A stretch of DNA of 64,000 bases from Hippasteria phrygiana (Eukaryota > Echinodermata > Asteroidea > Valvatida > Goniasteridae): assembly GCA_037893225.1 (NCBI GenBank), contig JAZGUH010000068.1, positions 186,001 through 250,000 on the forward strand. Reading direction: 5' to 3'. Of the stretch, positions 11,578-24,543 are shown piece by piece (position 1 is the first letter of the stretch; every line of letters starts with the position of its first letter). A model generated the notes under the pieces. It was not told the DNA's origin and made no database searches. It saw only the letters and a list, made by a program, of their open reading frames with translations. A program made the position numbers and the translations under genes.

Positions 11578-14123
11578 ACAAGTGTTAACTCTAAGAAGCC
11601 GCCGATAATTGCAACATGTAGCGCCAGATCTAAGCTATCCATACATGTCAAAATTACTGAATTTGGTTGATATTTCATGCAATTATGAATGAGTAAAGCA
11701 AGTCCATACCCCAGGGAATTTGACAGGCATGAAGCAATAAATAGACGGTAACATGTACACAGATGTTGGCCGGAAAGAAAATAAACATTGCGAGGTTTGA
11801 ATTTTCTCCACAAGTTTTAACTCTAGGAAGCCGCCGATAATTGCAACATGTAGCGCCAGATCTAAGCTATCCATACATGTCAAAATTACTGAATTTGGTT
11901 GATATTTCATGCAATTATGAATGAGTAAAGCAAGTCATACCCTAGGGAATTTGACAGGCATGGAGCAATAAATAGACGGTAATATGTACACAGATGTTGG
12001 CCGGAAAGAAAATAAACATTGCGAGGTTTGAATTTTCTCCACAAGTGTTAACTCTAAGAAGCCGCCGATAATTGCAACATGTAGCGCCAGATCTAAGCTA
12101 TCCATACATGTCAAAATTACTGAATTTGGTTGATATTTCATGCAATTATGAATGAGTAAAGCAAGTCCATACCCCAGGGAATTTGACATGCATGGAGCAA
12201 TAAATAGACGGTAACATGTACACAGATGTTGGCCGGAAAGAAAATAAACATTGCGAGGTTTGAATTTTCTCCACAAGTTTTAACTCTAGGAAGCCGCCGA
12301 TGATTGCAACATGTAGCGCCAGATCTAAGCTATCCATACATGTCAAAATTACTGTATTTGGTTGATATTTAATGCAATTATGAATGAGTAGAGCAAGTCA
12401 TACCCCAGGGAATTTGACAGGCATGGAGCAATAAATAGAAGGTAATATGCACACAGATGTTGGCCGGAAAGAAAATAAACATTGCGAGGTTTGAATTTTC
12501 TCCACAAGTGTTAACTCTAAGAAGCCGCCGATAATTGCAACATGTAGCGCCGGATCTAAGCTATCCATACATGTCAAAATTACTGAATTTGGTTGATATT
12601 TCATGCAATTATGAATGAGTAAAGCAAGTCCATACCCCAGGGAATTTGACATGCATGGAGCAATAAATAGACGGTAACATGTACACAGATGTTGGCCGGA
12701 AAGAAAATAAACATTGCGAGGTTTGAATTTTCTCCACAAGTTTTAACTCTAGGAAGCCGCCGATAATTGCAACATGTAGCGCCAGATCTAAGCTATCCAT
12801 ACATGTCAAAATTACTGAATTTGGTTGATATTTCATGCAATTATGAATGAGTAAAGCAAGTCATACCCTAGGGAATTTGACAGGCATGGAGCAATAAATA
12901 GACGGTAATATGTACACAGATGTTGGCCGGAAAGAAAATAAACATTGCGAGGTTTGAATTTTCTCCACAAGTTTTAACTCTAGGAAGCCGCCGATGATTG
13001 CAACATGTAGCGCCAGATCTAAGCTATCCATACATGTCAAAATTACTGTATTTGGTTGATATTTAATGCAATTATGAATGAGTAGAGCAAGTCATACCCC
13101 AGGGAATTTGACAGGCATGGAGCAATAAATAGAAGGTAATATGCACACAGATGTTGGCCGGAAAGAAAATAAACATTGCGAGGTTTGAATTTTCTCCACA
13201 AGTGTTAACTCTAAGAAGCCGCCGATAATTGCAACATGTAGCGCCAGATCTAAGCTATCCATACATGTCAAAATTACTGAATTTGGTTGATATTTCATGC
13301 AATTATGAATGAGTAAAGCAAGTCCATACCCCAGGGAATTTGACATGCATGAAGCAATAAATAGACGGTAACATGTACACAGATGTTGGCCGGAAAGAAA
13401 ATAAACATTGCGAGGTTTGAATTTTCTCCACAAGTTTTAACTCTAGGAAGCCGCCGATAATTGCAACATGTAGCGCCAGATCTAAGCTATCCATACATGT
13501 CAAAATTACTGAATTTGGTTGATATTTCATGCAATTATGAATGAGTAAAGCAAGTCATACCCTAGGGAATTTGACAGGCATGGAGCAATAAATAGACGGT
13601 AATATGTACACAGATGTTGGCCGGAAAGAAAATAAACATTGCGAGGTTTGAATTTTCTCCACAAGTGTTAACTCTAAGAAGCCGCCGATAATTGCAACAT
13701 GTAGCGCCAGATCTAAGCTATCCATACATGTCAAAATTACTGAATTTGGTTGATATTTCATGCAATTATGAATGAGTAAAGCAAGTCCATACCCCAGGGA
13801 ATTTGACATGCATGGAGCAATAAATAGACGGTAACATGTACACAGATGTTGGCCGGAAAGAAAATAAACATTGCGAGGTTTGAATTTTCTCCACAAGTTT
13901 TAACTCTAGGAAGCCGCCGATGATTGCAACATGTAGCGCCAGATCTAAGCTATCCATACATGTCAAAATTACTGTATTTGGTTGATATTTAATGCAATTA
14001 TGAATGAGTAGAGCAAGTCATACCCCAGGGAATTTGACAGGCATGGAGCAATAAATAGAAGGTAATATGCACACAGATGTTGGCCGGAAAGAAAATAAAC
14101 ATTGCGAGGTTTGAATTTTCTCC
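11578..14123. repeat. 7-unit tandem duplication region (1,620 bp)
   Basis: The units from about 11810 match those from about 13430 with a 1,620-bp, seven-unit offset; both copies contain a ccggatct unit (12552 and 14172). Unit 11578 and unit 13198 both carry 'catgaagc' instead of 'catggagc'. Unit 11578 is itself unusual in pairing the M-class 'ccatacccc' with the L-class 'gacagg'. The catgaagc variant reappears at 18756, 31258, 33572 and 35423. Confidence 0.8.
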
Positions 14124-17100
14124 ACAAGTGTTAACTCTAAGAAGCCGCCGATAATTGCAACATGTAGCGCCGGATCTAAGCTATCCATACATGTCAAAAT
14201 TACTGAATTTGGTTGATATTTCATGCAATTATGAATGAGTAAAGCAAGTCCATACCCCAGGGAATTTGACATGCATGGAGCAATAAATAGACGGTAACAT
14301 GTACACAGATGTTGGCCGGAAAGAAAATAAACATTGCGAGGTTTGAATTTTCTCCACAAGTTTTAACTCTAGGAAGCCGCCGATAATTGCAACATGTAGC
14401 GCCAGATCTAAGCTATCCATACATGTCAAAATTACTGAATTTGGTTGATATTTCATGCAATTATGAATGAGTAAAGCAAGTCATACCCTAGGGAATTTGA
14501 CAGGCATGGAGCAATAAATAGACGGTAATATGTACACAGATGTTGGCCGGAAAGAAAATAAACATTGCGAGGTTTGAATTTTCTCCACAAGTTTTAACTC
14601 TAAGAAGCCGCCGATGATTGCAACATGTAGCGCCAGATCTAAGCTATCCATACATGTCAAAATTACTGCATTTGGTTGATATTTCATGCAATTATGAATG
14701 AATAAAGCAAGTCCATACCCCAGGGAATTTGACATGCATGGAGCAATAAATAGACGGTAATATGTACACAGATGTTGGCCGGAAAGAAAATAAACATTGC
14801 GAGGTTTGAATTTTCTCCGCAAGTGTTAACTCTAAGAAGCCGCTGATAATTGCAACATGTAGCGCCAGATCTAAGCTATCCATACATGTCAAAATTACTG
14901 AATTTGGTTGATATTTCATGCAATTATGAATGAGTAAAGCAAGTCCATACCCCAGGGAATTTGACATGCATGGAGCAATAAATAGACGGTAACATGTACA
15001 CAGATGTTGGCCGGAAAGAAAATAAACATTGCGAGGTTTGAATTTTCTCCACAAGTTTTAACTCTAGGAAGCCGCCGATAATTGCAACATGTAGCGCCAG
15101 ATCTAAGCTATCCATACATGTCAAAATTACTGTATTTGGTTTATATTTCATGCAATTATGAATGAGTAAAGCAAGTCATACCCTAGGGAATTTGACAGGC
15201 ATGGAGCAATAAATAGAAGGTAATATGCACACAGATGTTGGCCGGAAAGAAAATAAACATTGCGAGGTTTGAATTTTCTCCACAAGTGTTAACTCTAAGA
15301 AGCCGCCGATAATTGCAACATGTAGCGCCAGATCTAAGCTATCCATACATGTCAAAATTACTGAATTTGGTTGATATTTCATGCAATTATGAATGAGTAA
15401 AGCAAGTCCATACCCCAGGGAATTTGACATGCATGGAGCAATAAATAGACGGTAACATGTACACAGATGTTGGCCGGAAAGAAAATAAACATTGCGAGGT
15501 TTGAATTTTCTCCACAAGTTTTAACTCTAGGAAGCCGCCGATAATTGCAACATGTAGCGCCAGATCTAAGCTATCCATACATGTCAAAATTACTGAATTT
15601 GGTTGATATTTCATGCAATTATGAATGAGTAAAGCAAGTCATACCCTAGGGAATTTGACAGGCATGGAGCAATAAATAGAAGGTAATATGCACACAGATG
15701 TTGGCCGGAAAGAAAATAAACATTGCGAGGTTTGAATTTTCTCCACAAGTGTTAACTCTAAGAAGCCGCCGATAATTGCAACATGTAGCGCCAGATCTAA
15801 GCTATCCATACATGTCAAAATTACTGAATTTGGTTGATATTTCATGCAATTATGAATGAGTAAAGCAAGTCCATACCCCAGGGAATTTGACATGCATGGA
15901 GCAATAAATAGACGGTAACATGTACACAGATGTTGGCCGGAAAGAAAATAAACATTGCGAGGTTTGAATTTTCTCCACAAGTTTTAACTCTAGGAAGCCG
16001 CCGATAATTGCAACATGTAGCGCCAGATCTAAGCTATCCATACATGTCAAAATTACTGTATTTGGTTTATATTTCATGCAATTATGAATGAGTAAAGCAA
16101 GTCATACCCTAGGGAATTTGACAGGCATGGAGCAATAAATAGAAGGTAATATGCACACAGATGTTGGCCGGAAAGAAAATAAACATTGCGAGGTTTGAAT
16201 TTTCTCCACAAGTGTTAACTCTAAGAAGCCGCCGATAATTGCAACATGTAGCGCCGGATCTAAGCTATCCATACATGTCAAAATTACTGAATTTGGTTTA
16301 TATTTCATGCAATTATGAATGAGTAAAGCAAGTCCATACCCCAGGGAATTTGACATGCATGGAGCAATAAATAGACGGTAACATGTACACAGATGTTGGC
16401 CGGAAAGAAAATAAACATTGCGAGGTTTGAATTTTCTCCACAAGTTTTAACTCTAGGAAGCCGCCGATAATTGCAACATGTAGCGCCAGATCTAAGCTAT
16501 CCATACATGTCAAAATTACTGAATTTGGTTGATATTTCATGCAATTATGAATGAGTAAAGCAAGTCATACCCTAGGGAATTTGACAGGCATGGAGCAATA
16601 AATAGACGGTAATATGTACACAGATGTTGGCCGGAAAGAAAATAAACATTGCGAGGTTTGAATTTTCTCCACAAGTTTTAACTCTAAGAAGCCGCCGATG
16701 ATTGCAACATGTAGCGCCAGATCTAAGCTATCCATACATGTCAAAATTACTGCATTTGGTTGATATTTCATGCAATTATGAATGAATAAAGCAAGTCCAT
16801 ACCCCAGGGAATTTGACATGCATGGAGCAATAAATAGACGGTAATATGTACACAGATGTTGGCCGGAAAGAAAATAAACATTGCGAGGTTTGAATTTTCT
16901 CCGCAAGTGTTAACTCTAAGAAGCCGCTGATAATTGCAACATGTAGCGCCAGATCTAAGCTATCCATACATGTCAAAATTACTGAATTTGGTTGATATTT
17001 CATGCAATTATGAATGAGTAAAGCAAGTCCATACCCCAGGGAATTTGACATGCATGGAGCAATAAATAGACGGTAACATGTACACAGATGTTGGCCGGAA

Positions 17101-17370
17101 AGAAAATAAACATTGCGAGGTTTGAATTTTCTCCACAAGTTTTAACTCTAGGAAGCCGCCGATAATTGCAACATGTAGCGCCGGATCTAAGCTATCCATA
17201 CATGTCAAAATTACTGAATTTGGTTTATATTTCATGCAATTATGAATGAGTAAAGCAAGTCCATACCCCAGGGAATTTGACATGCATGGAGCAATAAATA
17301 GACGGTAACATGTACACAGATGTTGGCCGGAAAGAAAATAAACATTGCGAGGTTTGAATTTTCTCCACAA
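14124..17370. repeat. Copy of 7872-11118, displaced by 6,252 bp
   Basis: This fourteen-unit stretch reproduces 7872-11118 with a 6,252-bp (27-unit) offset. The order of unit lengths is the same, ccggatct falls at 14172, 16256 and 17183 (against 7920, 10004 and 10931), and C units fall at 14587 and 16671 (against 8335 and 10419). The following C units at 17598 and 11346 keep the same unusual spacing of nine and then four units. This is the clearest multi-kilobase segmental copy in the left third of the window. Confidence 0.85.
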
Positions 17371-19912
17371 GTTTTAACTCTAGGAAGCCGCCGATAATTG
17401 CAACATGTAGCGCCAGATCTAAGCTATCCATACATGTCAAAATTACTGAATTTGGTTGATATTTCATGCAATTATGAATGAGTAAAGCAAGTCATACCCT
17501 AGGGAATTTGACAGGCATGGAGCAATAAATAGACGGTAATATGTACACAGATGTTGGCCGGAAAGAAAATAAACATTGCGAGGTTTGAATTTTCTCCACA
17601 AGTTTTAACTCTAAGAAGCCGCCGATGATTGCAACATGTAGCGCCAGATCTAAGCTATCCATACATGTCAAAATTACTGCATTTGGTTGATATTTCATGC
17701 AATTATGAATGAATAAAGCAAGTCCATACCCCAGGGAATTTGACATGCATGGAGCAATAAATAGACGGTAATATGTACACAGATGTTGGCCGGAAAGAAA
17801 ATAAACATTGCGAGGTTTGAATTTTCTCCGCAAGTGTTAACTCTAAGAAGCCGCTGATAATTGCAACATGTAGCGCCAGATCTAAGCTATCCATACATGT
17901 CAAAATTACTGAATTTGGTTGATATTTCATGCAATTATGAATGAGTAAAGCAAGTCCATACCCCAGGGAATTTGACATGCATGGAGCAATAAATAGACGG
18001 TAACATGTACACAGATGTTGGCCGGAAAGAAAATAAACATTGCGAGGTTTGAATTTTCTCCACAAGTTTTAACTCTAGGAAGCCGCCGATAATTGCAACA
18101 TGTAGCGCCAGATCTAAGCTATCCATACATGTCAAAATTACTGTATTTGGTTTATATTTCATGCAATTATGAATGAGTAAAGCAAGTCATACCCTAGGGA
18201 ATTTGACAGGCATGGAGCAATAAATAGAAGGTAATATGCACACAGATGTTGGCCGGAAAGAAAATAAACATTGCGAGGTTTGAATTTTCTCCACAAGTGT
18301 TAACTCTAAGAAGCCGCCGATAATTGCAACATGTAGCGCCAGATCTAAGCTATCCATACATGTCAAAATTACTGAATTTGGTTGATATTTCATGCAATTA
18401 TGAATGAGTAAAGCAAGTCCATACCCCAGGGAATTTGACATGCATGGAGCAATAAATAGACGGTAACATGTACACAGATGTTGGCCGGAAAGAAAATAAA
18501 CATTGCGAGGTTTGAATTTTCTCCACAAGTTTTAACTCTAGGAAGCCGCCGATGATTGCAACATGTAGCGCCAGATCTAAGCTATCCATACATGTCAAAA
18601 TTACTGTATTTGGTTGATATTTAATGCAATTATGAATGAGTAGAGCAAGTCATACCCCAGGGAATTTGACAGGCATGGAGCAATAAATAGAAGGTAATAT
18701 GCACACAGATGTTGGCCGGAAAGAAAATAAACATTGCGAGGTTTGAATTTTCTCCACAAGTGTTAACTCTAAGAAGCCGCCGATAATTGCAACATGTAGC
18801 GCCAGATCTAAGCTATCCATACATGTCAAAATTACTGAATTTGGTTGATATTTCATGCAATTATGAATGAGTAAAGCAAGTCCATACCCCAGGGAATTTG
18901 ACATGCATGAAGCAATAAATAGACGGTAACATGTACACAGATGTTGGCCGGAAAGAAAATAAACATTGCGAGGTTTGAATTTTCTCCACAAGTTTTAACT
19001 CTAGGAAGCCGCCGATAATTGCAACATGTAGCGCCAGATCTAAGCTATCCATACATGTCAAAATTACTGAATTTGGTTGATATTTCATGCAATTATGAAT
19101 GAGTAAAGCAAGTCATACCCTAGGGAATTTGACAGGCATGGAGCAATAAATAGACGGTAATATGTACACAGATGTTGGCCGGAAAGAAAATAAACATTGC
19201 GAGGTTTGAATTTTCTCCACAAGTGTTAACTCTAAGAAGCCGCCGATAATTGCAACATGTAGCGCCAGATCTAAGCTATCCATACATGTCAAAATTACTG
19301 AATTTGGTTGATATTTCATGCAATTATGAATGAGTAAAGCAAGTCCATACCCCAGGGAATTTGACATGCATGGAGCAATAAATAGACGGTAACATGTACA
19401 CAGATGTTGGCCGGAAAGAAAATAAACATTGCGAGGTTTGAATTTTCTCCACAAGTTTTAACTCTAGGAAGCCGCCGATGATTGCAACATGTAGCGCCAG
19501 ATCTAAGCTATCCATACATGTCAAAATTACTGTATTTGGTTGATATTTAATGCAATTATGAATGAGTAGAGCAAGTCATACCCCAGGGAATTTGACAGGC
19601 ATGGAGCAATAAATAGAAGGTAATATGCACACAGATGTTGGCCGGAAAGAAAATAAACATTGCGAGGTTTGAATTTTCTCCACAAGTGTTAACTCTAAGA
19701 AGCCGCCGATAATTGCAACATGTAGCGCCAGATCTAAGCTATCCATACATGTCAAAATTACTGAATTTGGTTGATATTTCATGCAATTATGAATGAGTAA
19801 AGCAAGTCATACCCTAGGGAATTTGACAGGCATGGAGCAATAAATAGACGGTAATATGTACACAGATGTTGGCCGGAAAGAAAATAAACATTGCGAGGTT
19901 TGAATTTTCTCC
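17371..19912. repeat. Mixed units, partial match to 12967-14123
   Basis: After a C unit (17598), the units from about 18525 match those from about 12967 with a 5,558-bp (24-unit) offset, including the catgaagc unit at 18756 against 13198. The match ends near 19451, where the counterpart of the ccggatct unit is missing. The unit at 19682 runs into the next with the rare junction 'ctccccaag', also seen near 32415, 34729, 36580, 45144, 47691 and 48849. Confidence 0.75.
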
Positions 19913-21765
19913 CCAAGTTTTAACTCTAGGAAGCCGCCGATGATTGCAACATGTAGCGCCAGATCTAAGCTATCCATACATGTCAACATTACTGTATTTG
20001 GTTGATATTTAATGCAATTATGAATGAGTAAAGCAAGTCCATACCCCAGGGAATTTGACATGCATGGAGCAATAAATAGACGGTAACATGTACACAGATG
20101 TTGGCCGGAAAGAAAATAAACATTGCGAGGTTTGAATTTTCTCCACAAGTTTTAACTCTAGGAAGCCGCCGATAATTGCAACATGTAGCGCCAGATCTAA
20201 GCTATCCATACATGTCAAAATTACTGAATTTGGTTGATATTTCATGCAATTATGAATGAGTAAAGCAAGTCATACCCTGGGGAATTTGACAGGCATGGAG
20301 CAATAAATAGACGGTAATATGTACACAGATGTTGGCCGGAAAGAAAATAAACATTGCGAGGTTTGAATTTTCTCCACAAGTGTTAACTCTAAGAAGCCGC
20401 CGATAATTGCAACATGTAGCGCCAGATCTAAGCTATCCATACATGTCAAAATTACTGCATTTGGTTGATATTTCATGCAATTATGAATGAATAAAGCAAG
20501 TCCATACCCCAGGGAATTTGACATGCATGGAGCAATAAATAGACGGTAATATGTACACAGATGTTGGCCGGAAAGAAAATAAACATTGCGAGGTTTGAAT
20601 TTTCTCCGCAAGTGTTAACTCTAAGAAGCCGCTGATAATTGCAACATGTAGCGCCAGATCTAAGCTATCCATACATGTCAAAATTACTGAATTTGGTTGA
20701 TATTTCATGCAATTATGAATGAGTAAAGCAAGTCCATACCCCAGGGAATTTGACATGCATGGAGCAATAAATAGACGGTAACATGTACACAGATGTTGGC
20801 CGGAAAGAAAATAAACATTGCGAGGTTTGAATTTTCTCCACAAGTTTTAACTCTAGGAAGCCGCCGATAATTGCAACATGTAGCGCCAGATCTAAGCTAT
20901 CCATACATGTCAACATTACTGTATTTGGTTTATATTTCATGCAATTATGAATGAGTAAAGCAAGTCATACCCTAGGGAATTTGACAGGCATGGAGCAATA
21001 AATAGAAGGTAATATGCACACAGATGTTGGCCGGAAAGAAAATAAACATTGCGAGGTTTGAATTTTCTCCACAAGTGTTAACTCTAAGAAGCCGCCGATA
21101 ATTGCAACATGTAGCGCCAGATCTAAGCTATCCATACATGCCAAAATTACTGAATTTGGTTGATATTTCATGCAATTATGAATGAGTAAAGCAAGTCCAT
21201 ACCCCAGGGAATTTGACATGCATGGAGCAATAAATAGACGGTAACATGTACACAGATGTTGGCCGGAAAGAAAATAAACATTGCGAGGTTTGAATTTTCT
21301 CCACAAGTTTTAACTCTAGGAAGCCGCCGATAATTGCAACATGTAGCGCCAGATCTAAGCTATCCATACATGTCAAAATTACTGTATTTGGTTTATATTT
21401 CATGCAATTATGAATGAGTAAAGCAAGTCATACCCTAGGGAATTTGACAGGCATGGAGCAATAAATAGACGGTAATATGTACACAGATGTTGGCCGGAAA
21501 GAAAATAAACATTGCGAGGTTTGAATTTTCTCCGCAAGTGTTAACTCTAAGAAGCCGCTGATAATTGCAACATGTAGCGCCAGATCTAAGCTATCCATAC
21601 ATGTCAAAATTACTGAATTTGGTTGATATTTCATGCAATTATGAATGAGTAAAGCAAGTCCATACCCCAGGGAATTTGACATGCATGGAGCAATAAATAG
21701 ACGGTAACATGTACACAGATGTTGGCCGGAAAGAAAATAAACATTGCGAGGTTTGAATTTTCTCC

Positions 21766-21996
21766 ACAAGTTTTAACTCTAGGAAGCCGCCGATAATTGC
21801 AACATGTAGCGCCAGATCTAAGCTATCCATACATGTCAACATTACTGTATTTGGTTTATATTTCATGCAATTATGAATGAGTAAAGCAAGTCATACCCTA
21901 GGGAATTTGACATGCATGGAGCAATAAATAGACGGTAACATGTACACAGATGTTGGCCGGAAAGAAAATAAACATTGCGAGGTTTGAATTTTCTCC
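21766..21996. repeat. Chimeric unit, L-class left part and M-class right part
   Basis: It has the L-class 'gcaagtcatacccta', then switches to the M-class 'gacatgcatgg' and 'acggtaacatgtac'. The switch lies within a few bases, near unit position 145. This is the combination expected from an exchange between misaligned L and M units. Confidence 0.8.
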
Positions 21997-22459
21997 ACAA
22001 GTTTTAACTCTAGGAAGCCGCCGATGATTGCAACATGTAGCGCCAGATCTAAGCTATCCATACATGTCAAAATTACTGTATTTGGTTGATATTTAATGCA
22101 ATTATGAATGAGTAGAGCAAGTCATACCCCAGGGAATTTGACAGGCATGGAGCAATAAATAGAAGGTCATATGCACACAGATGTTGGCCGGAAAGAAAAT
22201 AAACATTGCGAGGTTTGAATTTTCTCCACAAGTGTTAACTCTAAGAAGCCGCCGATAATTGCAACATGTAGCGCCAGATCTAAGCTATCCATACATGTCA
22301 AAATTACTGAATTTGGTTTATATTTCATGCAATTATGAATGAGTAAAGCAAGTCCATACCCCAGGGAATTTGACATGCATGGAGCAATAAATAGACGGTA
22401 ACATGTACACAGATGTTGGCCGGAAAGAAAATAAACATTGCGAGGTTTGAATTTTCTCC

Positions 22460-22691
22460 ACAAGTTTTAACTCTAGGAAGCCGCCGATAATTGCAACATG
22501 TAGCGCCAGATCTAAGCTATCCATACATGTCAAAATTACTGAATTTGGTTGATATTTCATGCAATTATGAATGAGTAAAGCAAGTCCATACCCAAGGGAA
22601 TTTGACAGGCATGGAGCAATAAATAGAAGGTAATATGCACACAGATGTTGGCCGGAAAGAAAATAAACATTGCGAGGTTTGAATTTTCTCC
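22460..22691. repeat. Chimeric unit, M-class left part and L-class right part
   Basis: It has the M-class 'gcaagtccatacc', then the unusual 'cccaaggg', then the L-class 'gacaggcatgg' and 'aaggtaatatgcac'. The same chimera is seen in units 25239, 27554, 41441 and 51395. It arose once and then spread inside the 10-unit HOR. Confidence 0.82.
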
Positions 22692-23154
22692 ACAAGTGTT
22701 AACTCTAAGAAGCCGCCGATAATTGCAACATGTAGCGCCAGATCTAAGCTATCCATACATGTCAAAATTACTGAATTTGGTTGATATTTCATGCAATTAT
22801 GAATGAGTAAAGCAAGTCCATACCCCAGGGAATTTGACATGCATGGAGCAATAAATAGACGGTAACATGTACACAGATGTTGGCCGGAAAGAAAATAAAC
22901 ATTGCGAGGTTTGAATTTTCTCCACAAGTTTTAACTCTAGGAAGCCGCCGATGATTGCAACATGTAGCGCCAGATCTAAGCTATCCATACATGTCAAAAT
23001 TACTGTATTTGGTTGATATTTAATGCAATTATGAATGAGTAGAGCAAGTCATACCCCAGGGAATTTGACAGGCATGGAGCAATAAATAGAAGGTAATATG
23101 CACACAGATGTTGGCCGGAAAGAAAATAAACATTGCGAGGTTTGAATTTTCTCC

Positions 23155-24543
23155 ACAAGTTTTAACTCTAAGAAGCCGCCGATAATTGCAACATGTAGCG
23201 CCAGATCTAAGCTATCCATACATGTCAAAATTACTGAATTTGGTTGATATTTCATGCAATTATGAATGAGTAAAGCAAGTCATACCCTGGGGAATTTGAC
23301 AGGCATGGAGCAATAAATAGACGGTAATATGTACACAGATGTTGGCCGGAAAGAAAATAAACATTGCGAGGTTTGAATTTTCTCCACAAGTGTTAACTCT
23401 AAGAAGCCGCCGATAATTGCAACATGTAGCGCCAGATCTAAGCTATCCATACATGTCAAAATTACTGCATTTGGTTGATATTTCATGCAATTATGAATGA
23501 ATAAAGCAAGTCCATACCCCAGGGAATTTGACATGCATGGAGCAATAAATAGACGGTAATATGTACACAGATGTTGGCCGGAAAGAAAATAAACATTGCG
23601 AGGTTTGAATTTTCTCCGCAAGTGTTAACTCTAAGAAGCCGCTGATAATTGCAACATGTAGCGCCAGATCTAAGCTATCCATACATGTCAAAATTACTGA
23701 ATTTGGTTGATATTTCATGCAATTATGAATGAGTAAAGCAAGTCCATACCCCAGGGAATTTGACATGCATGGAGCAATAAATAGACGGTAACATGTACAC
23801 AGATGTTGGCCGGAAAGAAAATAAACATTGCGAGGTTTGAATTTTCTCCACAAGTTTTAACTCTAGGAAGCCGCCGATAATTGCAACATGTAGCGCCAGA
23901 TCTAAGCTATCCATACATGTCAACATTACTGTATTTGGTTTATATTTCATGCAATTATGAATGAGTAAAGCAAGTCATACCCTAGGGAATTTGACAGGCA
24001 TGGAGCAATAAATAGAAGGTAATATGCACACAGATGTTGGCCGGAAAGAAAATAAACATTGCGAGGTTTGAATTTTCTCCACAAGTGTTAACTCTAAGAA
24101 GCCGCCGATAATTGCAACATGTAGCGCCAGATCTAAGCTATCCATACATGCCAAAATTACTGAATTTGGTTGATATTTCATGCAATTATGAATGAGTAAA
24201 GCAAGTCCATACCCCAGGGAATTTGACATGCATGGAGCAATAAATAGACGGTAATATGTACACAGATGTTGGCCGGAAAGAAAATAAACATTGCGAGGTT
24301 TGAATTTTCTCCACAAGTTTTAACTCTAGGAAGCCGCCGATAATTGCAACATGTAGCGCCAGATCTAAGCTATCCATACATGTCAACATTACTGTATTTG
24401 GTTTATATTTCATGCAATTATGAATGAGTAAAGCAAGTCATACCCTAGGGAATTTGACAGGCATGGAGCAATAAATAGAAGGTAATATGCACACAGATGT
24501 TGGCCGGAAAGAAAATAAACATTGCGAGGTTTGAATTTTCTCC
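23155..24543. repeat. Six-unit partial copy of 20145-21533
   Basis: The units 23155-24543 follow 20145-21533 with a 3,010-bp offset. Shared markers are ccctgggg near 23288, the recombinant C unit 23386, the ccgctgat unit 23618, tgtcaacatt in 23850 and catgccaaaatt in 24081. Unit 24081 differs from its counterpart in reading 'acggtaatatg' where the other has 'acggtaacatg', and unit 24313 has tgtcaacatt where 21303 has tgtcaaaatt. Confidence 0.75.

Larger units (their letters stand above)
19913..23154. repeat. 13-unit segment with tgtcaacatt and ccctgggg variants
   Basis: The 'tgtcaacatt' variant first appears here (the unit at 19913) and recurs through the rest of the window. 'ccctgggg' near 20278 recurs near 23288, 3,010 bp (13 units) away, each time one unit before a recombinant C unit (20376 and 23386). 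The segment includes a unit with 'catgccaaaatt' (21071) that also recurs at 24081, 38894, 39820 and 49774. It ends in six units (21997-23154) that are repeated at 24776. Confidence 0.78.
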
